The position numbers and the translations under genes are program-made. A model generated the notes under the pieces. That model had not been told where the DNA came from. It did no database searches and was given only the letters and a program-made list of their open reading frames with translations. A DNA stretch of 64,000 nt from Gracilimonas sp034520725 (GTDB lineage Bacteria; Bacteroidota; Rhodothermia; Balneolales; Balneolaceae): assembly GCA_034520725.1 (NCBI GenBank), contig JAXHNH010000016.1, positions 73,593-137,592 on the forward strand, written 5' to 3'. Positions 46,566 through 57,598 of the stretch are shown piece by piece (the first letter of the stretch is position 1; each line of letters begins with the position of its first letter).

Positions 46566-47906
46566 ATGGCAAAGACGAAGACTCAATTTGAATGCTCCAA
46601 TTGTGGATACATCTCTCCAAAATGGAATGGCAGCTGTCCTTCCTGCGGAGAATGGAATACCTTTGTTGAAAAAACGGTAACAAAGGAAAATCATCTTCTA
46701 ATCATAAAGCCAAAGTTGAAGGACTTGAATCATCAGCTGCTCCTCAAAAACTGGAGGATGTGGAAACTTCAGAAAAGAGCCGATTCAAAAGTAATATAAG
46801 CGAACTGGACCGTGTGTTGGGCGGTGGATTTTTGCCGGGTTCCTATGTTTTAATTGGGGGTGAACCGGGAGTAGGGAAGAGTACGCTTACCTTGCAGATC
46901 GCCAAAGCTAATCCTGATCTAACCATCTTGTATTGTGCCGGAGAGGAGTCGGCCGGACAAATAAAACAACGTGCTGCCCGGCTTGGAGTAGAATCAGACA
47001 AATTGTTGGTCTACAATGAAACGCAGGTAGATAATATCATCGCTGAAGCCCAAAAGATGCAGCCTGATCTGCTGATCGTGGATTCTATTCAAACCGTATA
47101 TCGAACAGAATTATCAAGCATGCCGGGCAGTATTCAGCAGGTAAAAGAATGTGCGGCTTTATTTCAGCAGTTGGCTAAGAAAAAGAATATCACCACGCTG
47201 GTGATCGGACATGTGACCAAAGAAGGAGATATTGCCGGTCCGCGTGTTTTGGAACATATGGTAGATACCGTTCTTCAGTTTGAAGGAGATAAGCAATACA
47301 CCTATCGATTGCTCCGAAGCCTTAAAAACCGATTTGGAGCAGCACAGGAAGTGGGAGTTTTTGAGATGAAATCGGATGGACTGATTGAAGTTTCCAATCC
47401 TTCTGAGCTTATTTATTTCTGATAAAACAGCAGGTGTAAGCGGAAATGCCGTTGTTTGTACGATGGAAGGAACCCGTCCGCTTTTGATCGAGGTTCAAGC
47501 TTTGGTTACACCATCAGCCTACGGTTCACCCCAAAGAACGGCAAACGGATTTGACCGAAACCGGTTACTTCTCTTACTGGCTGTACTTGAAAAAAGGGTA
47601 GGGAAAAACTTTTCAAATCATGATGTGTATTTGAATATTGCCGGCGGATTCAGGCTTAATGATCCTGCCGGAGATCTTGGAGTTTGCTGTGCCCTTGTTT
47701 CCAGCCTGATGGATGAAGCGGTAGCTCAAAACATGGCGTTTGTTGGAGAAGTAGGTTTAGGGGGAGAAGTACGGACCGTTCCACATTTGGAACAGCGGGT
47801 AAAAGAAGCTAAAAAACTGGGCTATAAAGAGTTAGTTGCTCCCGGTTCAAAACAGAAAGATGGCATCAGATATTTACATCAGGCCATAAAAAAAGCCCTC
47901 AGGTAA
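46566..47906 (+). CDS. radA: DNA repair protein RadA/Sms (two frameshifts)
   Basis: Hexameric DnaB-like/RecA-like ATPase that extends recombination D-loops. N-terminal zinc finger (CSNCGYISPKWNGSCPSCGEW, four Cys), Walker A GGEPGVGKST (~100), LLIVDSIQTVY, the RadA-specific SLKNRFGAAQEVGVFEM and a C-terminal Lon-like domain (NIAGGFRLNDPAGDLGVCCALVSS). About 446 residues. Frame breaks near 46,690 (KENH then SSNHKAKVEGLE in the next frame) and near 47,408 (PSEL then FISDKTAGVSGN). At the second site one extra A explains the shift. A conserved housekeeping gene, so sequencing error is far likelier than a real loss. Confidence 0.93.
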
Positions 47907-47919
47907 AACCAGAGGGCTT
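47887..47919 (-). terminator. terminator of rpsU (minus strand)
   Basis: AAGCCCTC (47893-47900) pairs with GAGGGCTT (47912-47919). Read on the minus strand it ends in seven T (AAAAAAA on the plus strand from 47888). It overlaps the end of convergent radA. Confidence 0.8.
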
Positions 47920-47937
47920 GAATTCGTTACACTTCGT

Positions 47938-48132
47938 TTAGAAGTTGTCGCGATTGCGACGTCGTTGTTCTCGCTTGGCTTTTTTCAAAGCTTCGCGTCG
48001 CTCAACTGAAGGCTTCGTATACTGCTGACGATCTTTGTATTCGTTGAGAACACGTGATCGGGTTACCAGTTTCTTAAAGCGGTTTATTGCGCGATCAACA
48101 CTTTCGTTGTCTTTTACTTCGACTCCTAACAT
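47938..48132 (-). CDS. rpsU: 30S ribosomal protein bS21
   Basis: 64 residues, strongly basic: MLGVEVKDNESVDRAINRFKKLV, then RREALKKAKREQRRRNRDNF. Normal family length for the phylum. bS21 lies near the anti-Shine-Dalgarno end of 16S rRNA; in Bacteroidota it helps occlude that site. Single-gene unit with terminator and an upstream palindrome at 48163-48180. Confidence 0.96.
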   Translation of the reverse strand: MLGVEVKDNESVDRAINRFKKLVTRSRVLNEYKDRQQYTKPSVERREALKKAKREQRRRNRDNF

Positions 48133-48162
48133 GAAGTATCACATCCTTTCATTTGATTTTTG

Positions 48163-48180
48163 GTTCCCATAATTGGGAAC
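48163..48180. promoter_or_regulatory. palindrome upstream of rpsU
   Basis: GTTCCCA-TAAT-TGGGAAC, a perfect 7-bp inverted repeat 31 nt before the rpsU start. Possibly an operator or a 5'-UTR hairpin. The rest of the 246-nt gap to the next gene shows no feature. Confidence 0.4.
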
Positions 48181-48378
48181 ACTAAATATACACATACTGA
48201 TTAAATTGGATACGCTTGTCGAAATAATAGTAAAGTGATATTGCAGCTCGAAGTGAATGACATTGGAAATCATGAGATATGGATATTGAAAATTTATCTA
48301 GAATGCAGTGATTCGGATTCGTTCAATTAACTGCAAACATTCGTCTGATCCGAGTGAGATTACTCACCTGTTTATTGA

Positions 48379-49209
48379 CTATAAACTCTCCGGTATTTCA
48401 GAATCCAAAACTCCGATCCCAAAAAGCGCATAATCATATTTGGCGGGATCATCAGGATCCAAAAGTTTCATTCTTTTGGTGAGTTCAAGAACTGCTTTCC
48501 AATCATTTTGCTTTGCGGGAAAGCAGGCCAAGTTTCCGTGCTTGCCGGGCTACATGGACATCCAGCGGAATTTTAAGTTCTGAGCTGGAGAAATGAAATT
48601 CATGGTGCCGGGATCAACAGGACTGTTTTTTCGAATAACCCATCTTAAATACATATATAATCGTTTGGCAGAACTGTTCTTTTCGGGATTCGAAACATGC
48701 TTGCGAACCCGTTGTGGAATTTCAGGGTGAAAAGTGAAAAATTCTTCGTGAAATACTGCCATGAGTTCACGCTTTTCACGCTTTGCCCGATCATAACAGA
48801 AAGCCCAGAATTTCTCAAAATCACCAAATCTCAACAAGATCGATTGTAATGATCTTGTGATCCAATGCATGTCAATTGGCTTAAAGGTGCGGTGTTTGAA
48901 ACCTTTAAAATTCGCAGCATCACTTTCAGTGTAATTCAGGATAAATTCAGACGGGCGATTATTCATTCGCTTCAATAGCTCTTCTACTTTTGCATTGACA
49001 ATATCCCGGCGTCCCCAAGCCATGGTTGCCGCAAAGAAACCCGCCAGTTCCTGATCATTTTTTTCTTCAAAAGCATGCATAAATTGCACCGGATCATCAT
49101 TGATGTATTCAGGCTGTTCAATTTTTTCAACGAGGTCATCAAGAAACGGTTTGAGTTCAATGAGCTTTCGCCTGGAGATGGTTCGATATCTTTTTCTCTT
49201 TCGGGGCAA
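48379..49209 (-). CDS. TIGR02757 family protein (DUF2400), frameshifted
   Basis: About 275 residues, function unknown; the family occurs widely in Bacteroidota and spirochaetes. Starts at TTG 49209 (a TAG lies three codons earlier). Matches family landmarks: DDPVQFMHAFEEKNDQELAGFFAATMAWGRRD, HWITRSLQSIL, LYMYLRWVIRKNSPVDPG. The frame breaks near 48,560 and again at ~48,520 where CGCAAAGCAAAAT carries one extra G; beyond it the frame gives NDWKAVLELTKRM and the conserved end YDYALFGIGVLDSE. Both are probably base-call errors. Confidence 0.82.
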
Positions 49210-49302
49210 GGAATTTACCTAATTTTATATAGTAATTAGAGATTTTATAGAATCGCCGATAATAATAAGTGATTCGAAGTCACACTTCAATCACAAAACA
49301 AA

Positions 49303-49939
49303 ATGCAGTCAAATTGATTCAGAAAATCAACGATTGGTTCTTTTTGCTGGTAGATCGCTATATGGATACCCATTATGGAGAGCGAAAAAGAAGCATTGTT
49401 GCAAGATCATCCGGATACCATTGTTGAAATTGGGGCTGGCTACGGAGCAAATTTCAGATATCTGCGACCGGGAACAAAAGTGATCGCTATTGAACCAAAT
49501 GAGTCATTCAACGAATTGCTTAAAAGAAGGGCAGATACGTTATGGTATCGAACTTGAGATTCATAACTACAGGAGCTGAGACTATGAACATTCAAATCTG
49601 AGTCTGTAGAAATGGTTATTGGGAGTCTGGTGCTTTGTACGGTAGAAAACCCGGTCAAAGGTGATTATCAGAGATTCAAACGAATTCTTAAAGCCAAGGG
49701 AGGAAATTTGTATTCATAGAGCATGTAAAAGCAGATCATCATAGCTGGATATGCAGGATCCAGAAATTTTGTAAAAAAGCCATGGAAATGGTTTTTTGAT
49801 GGATGTCATGTAACCAGAAATACTGGAAAAGTCATTCAGAATGCCATATTTTGCAGAGGTAGAGCTAGAAGAGTTTAACAGCAAAACCATCTTTCGTGCC
49901 CATCATTCCACATGTATAGTGGCGATGGCAGTAAAATGA
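49303..49939 (+). CDS. class I SAM-dependent methyltransferase, METTL7/UbiE-like (frameshifted)
   Basis: About 210 residues after correction. Motif I is DTIVEIGAGYGANFRYLRPGTK (SAM-binding GxGxG variant), then KVIAIEPNESF, the post-motif SVEMVIGSLVLCTVENP and LKAKGGEFVFIEHV, and a C-terminal HHSWICRIQKF...KTIFVPIIPHV. This is the order of small METTL7-like thiol or lipid methyltransferases. Breaks occur near 49,317, 49,375, 49,540, 49,595, 49,665, 49,700 and 49,850; at 49,540 one extra T explains the shift. The start is uncertain: ATG 49303 is followed by TGA after four codons. Convergent with mutY, 4 nt apart. Confidence 0.75.
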
Positions 49940-49943
49940 AATT

Positions 49944-51020
49944 TCAGCACTCTATTTTCAGTAATCTTTCGGTAAGTACTTTATTGGCTTTTGGAAATGG
50001 ATACTCCTCTAGTTCTTCTCTTGTAACCCAGCGCACTTCCTGACTTTCTTTAGGCTTGGGCTCTCCGGAAATCAATTTACAGTGCCAGGCATGCATGGTG
50101 ATGGAAAAATGAGAATAGGTGTGTTTGAGGTTCATCAATTCTTTGTAGGCTTTTACTTCAACTCCAAGTTCTTCACTCAATTCCCGTTCAACGGTTTGCT
50201 GAATTTTTTCTCCATCTTCCTGTTTGCCACCGGGAAATTCCCAAAGCCCACCCAGCATCGCATCGTTTGGCCGGAGTGCGATCAGTATTTTGTCGTCAGC
50301 TTCCCGTTCAATGATCCCAACACCAATGGTATAATGCGGCTTTTTCTTGGTGGGAGATTTGTAAGGAATTGAATCGGTCTTAGCTATTTTTGCAGCTACA
50401 CATCCGGTTTGAAGGGGGCACTTCTCACAATCAGGATTTGATGGGGTGCAAACTTCAGAACCCAACTCCATCAAGGCCTGATTGAAATCCCCCGGTTGTT
50501 TCTCATCTATGAGTTCATCGGCCAGTTCCTGAACTTTACGTCGGGTTTTGGTGCTTCGGGTGTCATCTTCAATACCATAATAGCGGGTGAGAACCCGGAT
50601 CACATTTCCATCTACAACAGCATTGGGTTTGTTGAAAGCAATACTTGTAACGGCCGCTGCGGTGTAGGGTCCAACCCCTTTTAGTTTTATGATCTCATCA
50701 TATGATTCAGGTAACTTTCCATCATAATCATCCACCACCATTTTAGCAGCAGCATGAAGGTTCCTTGCGCGGCTGTAGTATCCCAATCCTTCCCAGGCTT
50801 TCAGGACATCCTGTTGCTCGGCTTTGGCAAGTTCATAAACGGAAGGGAACTGTGAGATGAAATTCTGAAAATAGGGTGTGGCTTGCTGAACCTGCGTTTG
50901 CTGGAGCATGATCTCTGAGATCCAGATCTTATAGGGATCGGCTTCACCCCGCCATGGCATTGCCCGTTTATGATCCTTATACCATTTCAGAAGTTCGGTT
51001 CGGAAATCCTTTGGTTGCAC
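49944..51020 (-). CDS. mutY: A/G-specific adenine glycosylase
   Basis: Removes adenine mispaired with 8-oxoguanine. 358 residues, intact. Catalytic Glu36 in WISEIMLQQTQV, helix-hairpin-helix LKGVGPYTAAAV (~113-124), catalytic Asp137 in VVDGNV, [4Fe-4S] ligands C191, C198, C201 and C207 in the family spacing C-x6-C-x2-C-x5-C. The C-terminal NUDIX-like 8-oxoG recognition domain (~230-350) has LGGLWEFPGGKQEDGE. One of the few clean genes in the 47-58 kb stretch. Confidence 0.97.
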   Translation of the reverse strand: MQPKDFRTELLKWYKDHKRAMPWRGEADPYKIWISEIMLQQTQVQQATPYFQNFISQFPSVYELAKAEQQDVLKAWEGLGYYSRARNLHAAAKMVVDDYDGKLPESYDEIIKLKGVGPYTAAAVTSIAFNKPNAVVDGNVIRVLTRYYGIEDDTRSTKTRRKVQELADELIDEKQPGDFNQALMELGSEVCTPSNPDCEKCPLQTGCVAAKIAKTDSIPYKSPTKKKPHYTIGVGIIEREADDKILIALRPNDAMLGGLWEFPGGKQEDGEKIQQTVERELSEELGVEVKAYKELMNLKHTYSHFSITMHAWHCKLISGEPKPKESQEVRWVTREELEEYPFPKANKVLTERLLKIEC

Positions 51021-51065
51021 GTTTTAATGGAGTATAAACTGCGATTCTATTTAGATTGGTGACTA

Positions 51066-52648
51066 TCAGTTTCCGTTCTGAGGACTTTCTCGAGTGATAT
51101 CTAGCACGTTGAGAGTGACCTCTAAGGATGAAGCAGCTCCAAGTTTATCCGTTGCAATAACCTTAAAGGTTGATTCACCAATTTGACGGTCTGAGGGAGT
51201 CCATACAAAGGTTCCGGTCTTTTCATTCAAACTTGCGCCGTCAGGCATATCAACACCAATAAATCTAATTATAGAATTTTCAGGATTATCGGGATCAATG
51301 GCACTGAAGGTCAGTTCATATTTCTCATTCACTGCAATACTTGTATTTCTTACAGGACTGAATCGAGGTGGGGAATTAAAGGATCGAACATCCGCTAAAA
51401 AACGGGTGCTGTCAGAACGTCCGTCATGCATTTGTAGCAACAATAGTGAACCAGTGAGCTGCCAACTTGATTTACATTTGGTTGCCAGAAGAAACCTTGT
51501 TTGCGGATCATCGCATTTTTGACATTTGAGCGATATGAAAATTCAACATCGCCAGCTGGGATAATTTCCTTCCATTTCAAGCGCCAGAATCAATGGACTT
51601 GGATAGGTGACAACCTGATTAGGAATGGGTTTGATGCTTGAATTCTGAATCTCAGAAGCTTCAGCTGCTTATACTGGTAGTTGGAGCATCGAATACTGAC
51701 TTCAGAGATTTTATCATTTTCTGAAATCCAGATGTCTGTCAGTACTGCTTGGCTAAATAAGTTACCGGCTTGCTGTATCATCTTTCCAAATATCAATAAG
51801 TCCTGATTCATACCGATACCCAAACTCTACCGGATGTTGGTTCTCACAAAGATCCTGATCGTTCCATTTATAAATTTTTTGAATCGGTTCATTAGTAGTC
51901 CCCAATCGTTTTCCCAATTCCGGAAGATCGGATTTCAAAAATTTCACCGTTTGCGGTAGCTTCCCCAAACTCTTCTTCATCGATCAAAAATATTGTGAGA
52001 TAGGATGATTGAGGTTAATTTTGCTGATAAGATCCAAGTGGCTATCCTCCTGTAGTCATAAACAAGCAGGGATGGAGCATCGGTAAGTACAAAAAGTTGT
52101 TTGCTGAAATCAGTGGATCTGACATCAAGTACTGAGCTGCCTGACAATTTCATCTTGAGCAATAATTTCAGGATCGGAATCAACCGTTTCCGGCGTTTCC
52201 AGAGAAATCATTCCTAAACCTGATCTTGCCAAGAGCGATATAAAAGTTATTTCCAATTCGGGCTGCGGCTTTTGGTTGTTCAGGAAGAATAGGTAGAGGA
52301 ATAAACCCCTAAGTACGGAAGTGGGTTCCAGCACCGTTAGCCGCTTGGAGTCCCCAAATAAATAAGCAAAACGGATATCCGCTCATGATCTTATTCCCTC
52401 GTCGCTGCATGCCTGAAGAGGTATAAAGCCATTGCAATGGAATCAGGATAAGCTCTGAAAACAGCCATGCCCTCTGTTTCTGAAAGAACATATAGATGAG
52501 TGGGAGAAGCTTCCATGGCTATCACATCAGGAATTTCCATCAGATTGGATATAATCCTGGATCAGACTATTCCTGGGCATCAGCAGAAATTCTGAAATGA
52601 CAGCAGATAAAAGTAAAGTCAGAGAGATTTTGTAGAAGATGTATTCAT
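51066..52648 (-). CDS. secreted beta-propeller-like/Ig-like surface protein (heavily frameshifted)
   Basis: About 525 residues expected; start near ATG 52648, but the frame breaks many times (roughly every 100-200 nt). Readable parts: an N-terminal stretch suggesting WD40/YVTN-like blades (VIAMEASPTHLYVLSETEGMAVF; RSTDFSKQLFVLTDAPSLLVYDY), a middle with QPVEFGYRYESGLIDIWKDD-like text, and an intact C-terminal He_PIG/cadherin-like domain (51066-51443: FSAIDPDNPENSIIRFIGVDMPDGASLNEKTGTFVWTPSDRQIG), typical of secreted Bacteroidota proteins. It lies 4 nt downstream of the epimerase gene. Family assignment of the N-terminal part is tentative. Confidence 0.55.
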
Positions 52649-52652
52649 AGCA

Positions 52653-53636
52653 TTATAACCAATTATGCAATTTATACCAGTGAATGGTGCGTGAAATACC
52701 CTCAGCCAGCGAGGCTCTGTGGATGATAATCTAATTCTTTTTGTGCTTTTTCGGAGGAGCAAGTCCATTCCAGAATCAGCTCATTAGCTTTTTCCTTGTT
52801 CATAACGGGGTACACCCCAAATAATGATGCAGTATTTTCAACCACACCGGCCGCTTTTTTAACCACACTTGGGTTTAATCTTTAGCGGAATGATTTTTTA
52901 CCCAACACTTTTGAGGTCACTGCCTCGAATCTCATTCCAGGAATGCGTGCCTTCACCGGAAATAAAATAGGTGTGAATGCCGGTTTCTTTTTTTGTGCTG
53001 CCAGTCAGAATTCCGTCCACCAAATCACTTACATACACCATCGAAACTTCAGGTTTGTTCCCGTCACCTATAATAGGGCAAATTCCTTTTGAGCAAGCTT
53101 TGAAAAAAGAATAGATCTGATCTTCGCGGGGACCATAAACAGCCGGCGGACTGAATAATTTTAATACTGTCATCCTTTCTGGCTGCTTGTTTGATTCGTG
53201 CTTCCATTTCCTTTTTGGATGTCCCATACATGCTAACGGGCTTCATCGGCTCGTTCTCTGTTTTTGGGGAACCGTTGCTTGGCCCTGCAGCAGCAAGTGA
53301 AGATAGAGATCACCATATTTTTCACGCCTTTTTTCTGTGCCAGGCGCACAAGATTTTCAGTGGCATCTACATTGGCTTGCGTAAATTCTTTTTTGGTGGG
53401 GGCTTTTACAATAGCCGCAACGTGGAATAGCACATCAGCTCCTTCCAAGCCTTTTTCCAATGCTTTGAGATCATTGCAAGTCGCCGCGATATTTTTTTGT
53501 AAAGAGCAATCCTGAAAGCCATTTTTCTTTATTTCTGACCAGGCAGCGGACTTCATCATAATCTGAAGAATTCAGTAAGTGCTTCAACAAGATGACTTCC
53601 AATAAAACCAGTTCCACCGGTTACAAAGGCTTTCAT
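52653..53636 (-). CDS. NAD-dependent epimerase/dehydratase, CerR candidate (frameshifted)
   Basis: About 325 residues. ATG 53636 opens the Rossmann motif MKAFVTGGTGFIGSHLVEAL (TGxxGFIG). Then GADVLFHVAAIVKAPTKKEF, VDATENLVRLAQKKGVK and the catalytic Tyr-Lys in SMYGTSKKEMEARI, YGPREDQIYSFFKAC, GDGNKPEVSMVYVSDLVDGI, and the C-terminus ELDYHPQSLAGEGISRTI. At least seven frame breaks, some readable as single extra bases (for example near 53,570). Enzymes of this short-chain family next to spt reduce the 3-oxo group during bacterial ceramide synthesis (CerR in Caulobacter). A nucleotide-sugar epimerase is the alternative. Divergent from the GT genes. Confidence 0.75.
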
Positions 53637-53741
53637 TAATTTCCTTATATTTAAAGATTGTTTGGAGTAGAAAAAGAGATAACTGCAAGAAACGTCGCAG
53701 AGTCATTAAGATACAAATCTGCCACCTGCTTTTAAATTTTT

Positions 53742-54918
53742 ATGAAAGAATTAAGAATCGCCCTTTTTACCGGTAATTATAATCACATCAAAGATGGCGT
53801 TTCCCTCACTTTGAACAGACTGGTGAAATTTTTGGAAGAGCAAGGAATTACCTGTTTTGGTTTTTGGTCCAACCATCGAAGAACCGGAACTTGATCATAA
53901 TGGCACGTTTAGTCTCGCTGCCCTCCATACAGAATGCCAGTTTCCGGCAGTGGAGAATACAGTGTTACGTCAGGGATTGTCACAGAAAGCTGAACAGGAA
54001 CTGGAAGATTTTGAGCCAACACTTAGTGCATATTGCCACGCCTGATCTGGGCGGATATAAGAGCACTTGAAATGGGCACAAAAAACATGGTGTTCAGGTG
54101 GTGGGTTCATATCACACACATTTTACAAGCTACCTGAAATATTATGGGCTCACACCCCTTGAATTTATTGCCTGGAGATATTTGAGCTGGTTCTATAATT
54201 CCTGTACTCAGGTTTATGTGCCTTCACAATCTATGATTGATGAATTGAAACCGCATGGTTTTGATACCGATATGAGAATTTGGGCACGAGGAGTGAATAC
54301 TGAACTTTTTTCTCCCGAAAAAAGAAATGAGAAATGGCGAAGAAAAGCATGGATTTGATGAAGATGATATTGTAGTCACTTTTGTGTCGCGCTTGGTATG
54401 GGAAAAAGAATTGGATACCTACCGGCATAGCGTGCAGCAGGTGGCTGCTAAGAATAAAAAAGTGAAAGCGTTGGTTGTGGGTGATGGTCCGGCCAAGAGA
54501 TGAATTACAAGGAATTAATGCCCGAAGCTCGTCTATCACCGGATTTTTGGAAGGTGAAGAACTGGCCACAGCTTATGCAAGCAGTGATGTATTTCTGTTT
54601 CCATCACACACCGAAACCTTTGGAAATGTGACCCTGGAAGCCATGAGCAGTGGATTACCTTGCTTGGTGGCAGATGCTACGGGAAGTAAATCGTTGGTAG
54701 AGGATGGAGTGAATGGTTTTTTAGCTGAACCGGAAAACAAAGCCGATTTCACCAAAAAGCTATCGCAGATCGTTCAGATAATGAAGAGCTTCGACAGAAA
54801 ATGAGGAAAGCTTCCCGACAAAAGGCACTTAGTATATGAGTGGGATGAAATCAACGGACAGTTGGTTGAGAATTATAGAGAAGCATTGGAACAGCCGGTT
54901 CCACAAAAACAATTTTAA
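53742..54918 (+). CDS. GT4-family glycosyltransferase 1 (frameshifted)
   Basis: About 385 residues after correction. MKELRIALFTGNYNHIKDGVSLTLNRLV opens a GT-B N-domain with the usual glycine-loop position. Then VVGSYHTHFTSYLKYYGL, VYVPSQSMIDELKPHGF, MRIWARGVNTELFSPEKR, FVSRLVWEKEL, and the C-domain donor-binding motif FLFPSHTETFGNVTLEAMSSGLPCLV (EX7E). Resembles SqdX/MgtA-type glycolipid transferases, retaining, nucleotide-sugar dependent. Breaks near 53,850 (one extra A), 53,915, 54,030, 54,068, 54,345, 54,495, 54,785 and 54,830. Next gene starts 17 nt later. Confidence 0.82.
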
Positions 54919-54935
54919 ATTAAAGAATTTGTTAC

Positions 54936-56185
54936 ATGAAGATAATTGACGTTGCAGAATTTTATACAGATCAGGGTGGAGGCGTAAAAACCTACATCAA
55001 TCAAAAGCTGCAAGTTCGGCTCTGAAATGGGTCATGAAATCGTGATTGTAGCTCCCGGTGAAGACTGGGGCGAAGAAGAGCGATATGGCGGACGGGTGAT
55101 CTGGGTAAAAGGACCGAGACTACCTGTAGATTGGCGCTACTACATTTTATGGCGAGAAAAGGCGGTTCACGAAATTTTGGATCACGAACAACCGGATATT
55201 GTGGAAGGATCTTCTCCATGGACGGGCGGGTGGTTTGCAGGTCGCTGGAAAGGAGATGCGGTAAAAACGTTTATCTTTCATCAGGATCCTATCGCTGCTT
55301 ATCCTCATACTATTTTTGGAAGTCTGCTTGGGTTTGACAGGGTCGATAAGATATTTGGCTTCTACTGGAAATACCTTGCAGAAACTAAGCAATCATTTTG
55401 ATGCCACGATTGTAAGCGGAGAATGGCTGGCCGAGAGGATTGGAGAGTTATGGAGTAAATAATCCAATTGCCGTTCCATTTGGTATTGATAAGGATTTCT
55501 TTTCACCAAAAGAAGAGATGAAGAACTAAGAGCAAAACTTATTAGCAGATTTTGGATCTGCCTGAAACGATGCAAATTTGATGATCGCGATCAGCCGGCA
55601 TCACCCCGAAAAAAGACTGGGAACGATTATCGATGGATTTATAGCAGCCTGCCAAAGAGAAGCCAATGGCATTGATGATATTTGGTGACGGCCCAATCCG
55701 AAAATATGTGAATATAAAGCAGGTAAAGTCTGACCATGTGAAATTGATGGGCTTCACTGAAAACAGGGATGAACTGGCTAATATTCTGGCATCCTGCTGA
55801 TTATTTTGTGCATGGTTCTGCAGCTGAAACGTATGGCATTGTGGTAGCTGAAGCGGTATGTAGCGGGCTTCCGGTTGTGGTTCCCGAATAGAGGTGGAGC
55901 AGCAGATATTGCCAAACCTGAGATTGCGAGAAACTTATAAACCAGGTAGTACAGTAATGCATTCAATCGAAGGCTAGTATTAAAGATGATCGTCAAGAGA
56001 GATCGGAATGAACTGGTTGAAGCGACTAAAAATAGCAGCAAAACATGAGATTGTGAACTATGGACGATCATTTTAAATTGTTATTTGAAACATATCAGGA
56101 ATTATTGGATACAAAGAAGCAGATTAATAGATTGAAGTATAGCAAGCTTACCTTAAAAAAATTTGCATGTAATTCAGTAGCATGA
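54936..56185 (+). CDS. GT4-family glycosyltransferase 2 (frameshifted)
   Basis: About 400 residues after correction. MKIIDVAEFYTDQGGGVKTYINQKLQ is the GT-B acceptor loop (GGGVxTY). Then GHEIVIVAPGEDW, DIVEGSSPWTGGWFAGRW, AVPFGIDKDFFSP, LMIAISRHHPEKRLGTIIDGF, VKLMGFTENRDELANILA and ADYFVHGSAAETYGIVVAEAVCSGLPVVVP (EX7E donor motif). An early stop at 56074 is caused by one extra T; in the corrected frame the protein continues RSFKLLFETYQELLDTKKQ to TGA 56185. At least ten breaks in total. Together with GT1, a likely two-sugar head-group pathway. Confidence 0.8.
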
Positions 56186-56336
56186 GCTGATAAATTTCTT
56201 ATCTTATTCAATGATAATTAATAACCGTATGCAGCAGCCGGTAGTTAACACATCTTAGTTATGAATTATTTGATTAAGATACTTAATACCGGCTATATTT
56301 TGATGTTTATTTAGAATCTTGTTAAGGAATCACCGA

Positions 56337-57576
56337 ATGGCCGATCAGAAAATCAAGCGCCACAAAATCAGATATTTTTCCAAAGCTTTTAATTTCACAA
56401 AAGCGGATGAAGTCAAAGAATTAGGATTGTATCCCTACTTCAAGCCATTGGAAGCTACCGATGGTACCATTGTTGAAATTGAAGGAAAAAAAGTAATCAT
56501 GGCAGGTTCCAATAACTATCTGGGGCTTACCAACGATCCACGTACCATCAAAGCTGCACAGGAAGCACTCACCAAATATGGAACCGGCTGTACCGGCTCC
56601 CGCTATTTAAATGGAACACTGGACAGTCACCTGGAACTGGAAGACAAGCTCGCAGAGTTCATGGGCAAAGAAGGGTGCGTATTGTTTAGTACCGGATATC
56701 AAACCAATGAAGGTTCTATACAGACGATAGCCGGCCGTAACGATATTATTTTTTCCGATAAGGATAATCATGCCTGTATTGTAATGGGAACCCTGGTTTC
56801 TAATGCCAAAACTATGCGTTACCAGCATAATGATATGGGGCAACTTCGAAAATTATTGGAGCGAGCCGATCCCGATGCCGGAAAGATCATTGTAACAGAC
56901 GGTGTTTTTTCAATGTCAGGAACGCTTGCAAATGTTCCTGAACTGGTGAAACTGGCCAAAGAATTTAATGCCCGTCTTTATCTGGATGATGCCCACGCTA
57001 GTTGGTGTTGTTGGTGAAGGCGGACGTGGATCAGCTTCCGTATTTGGTTTGACTGATGAAGTAGATCTTATCAGTGGAACTTTTTCCAAATCATTTGCAT
57101 CTCTCGGTGGATTTTTGGTGGGTGATAAACCGGTTATTGAGTATATCCGACACAATTCCCCGGCTCATATTTTTAGTGCATCCATGCCCCCGGCAAATGT
57201 TGCTACAGTATTGAAAGCACTTGAAATTTTGCAGGAAGAAACCTGGAGATTAGAGCGCCTTGAAGAAATTGCCAACTACATGCGTAAAGAACTTCGGGGC
57301 CTTGGTTTCAATGTTTGGAGCAGCCAAAGCCCTATTATACCCGTTGTGATTGGTGAAATGATGGATTGCTTTAAATTCTGGAAAGATCTTTTTGAAGAAG
57401 GCGTTTACGCCAATGCGGTTGTTCCACCGGCGGTTCCACAGGGACAGTCTTTGTTGAGAACCAGTTACATGGCCAGTCACACGGATGAGCACCTGGATCA
57501 GATCCTGGAAGCTTTCCGAAAAGTTGGCATCAAACATGGTGTTATTGACAGAAACGGTCATTCCGCGATCGAATAA
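56337..57576 (+). CDS. spt: serine palmitoyltransferase, PLP-dependent alpha-oxoamine synthase (one frameshift)
   Basis: Condenses serine with a long acyl thioester to 3-ketodihydrosphingosine, the first step of sphingolipid synthesis. AAGGA 9 nt before ATG 56337. About 412 residues. Motifs: IEGKKVIMAGSNNYLGLTNDP, GTGCTGSRYLNGTLDSHLELE, DKDNHACIVMG (PLP-stacking His), IIVTDGVFSMSGTLANVP, LYLDDAHA, GTFSKSFASLGGF with the Schiff-base Lys at ~251, and HIFSASMPPANVATVLKAL. Closest to soluble bacterial SPT rather than KBL or BioF. One extra A near 57,000 (CACGCTAGTTGG) breaks the frame inside DDAHAVGVVGEGG. Confidence 0.92.
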
Positions 57577-57598
57577 AAGCAATCTAATCTATTAGCCT

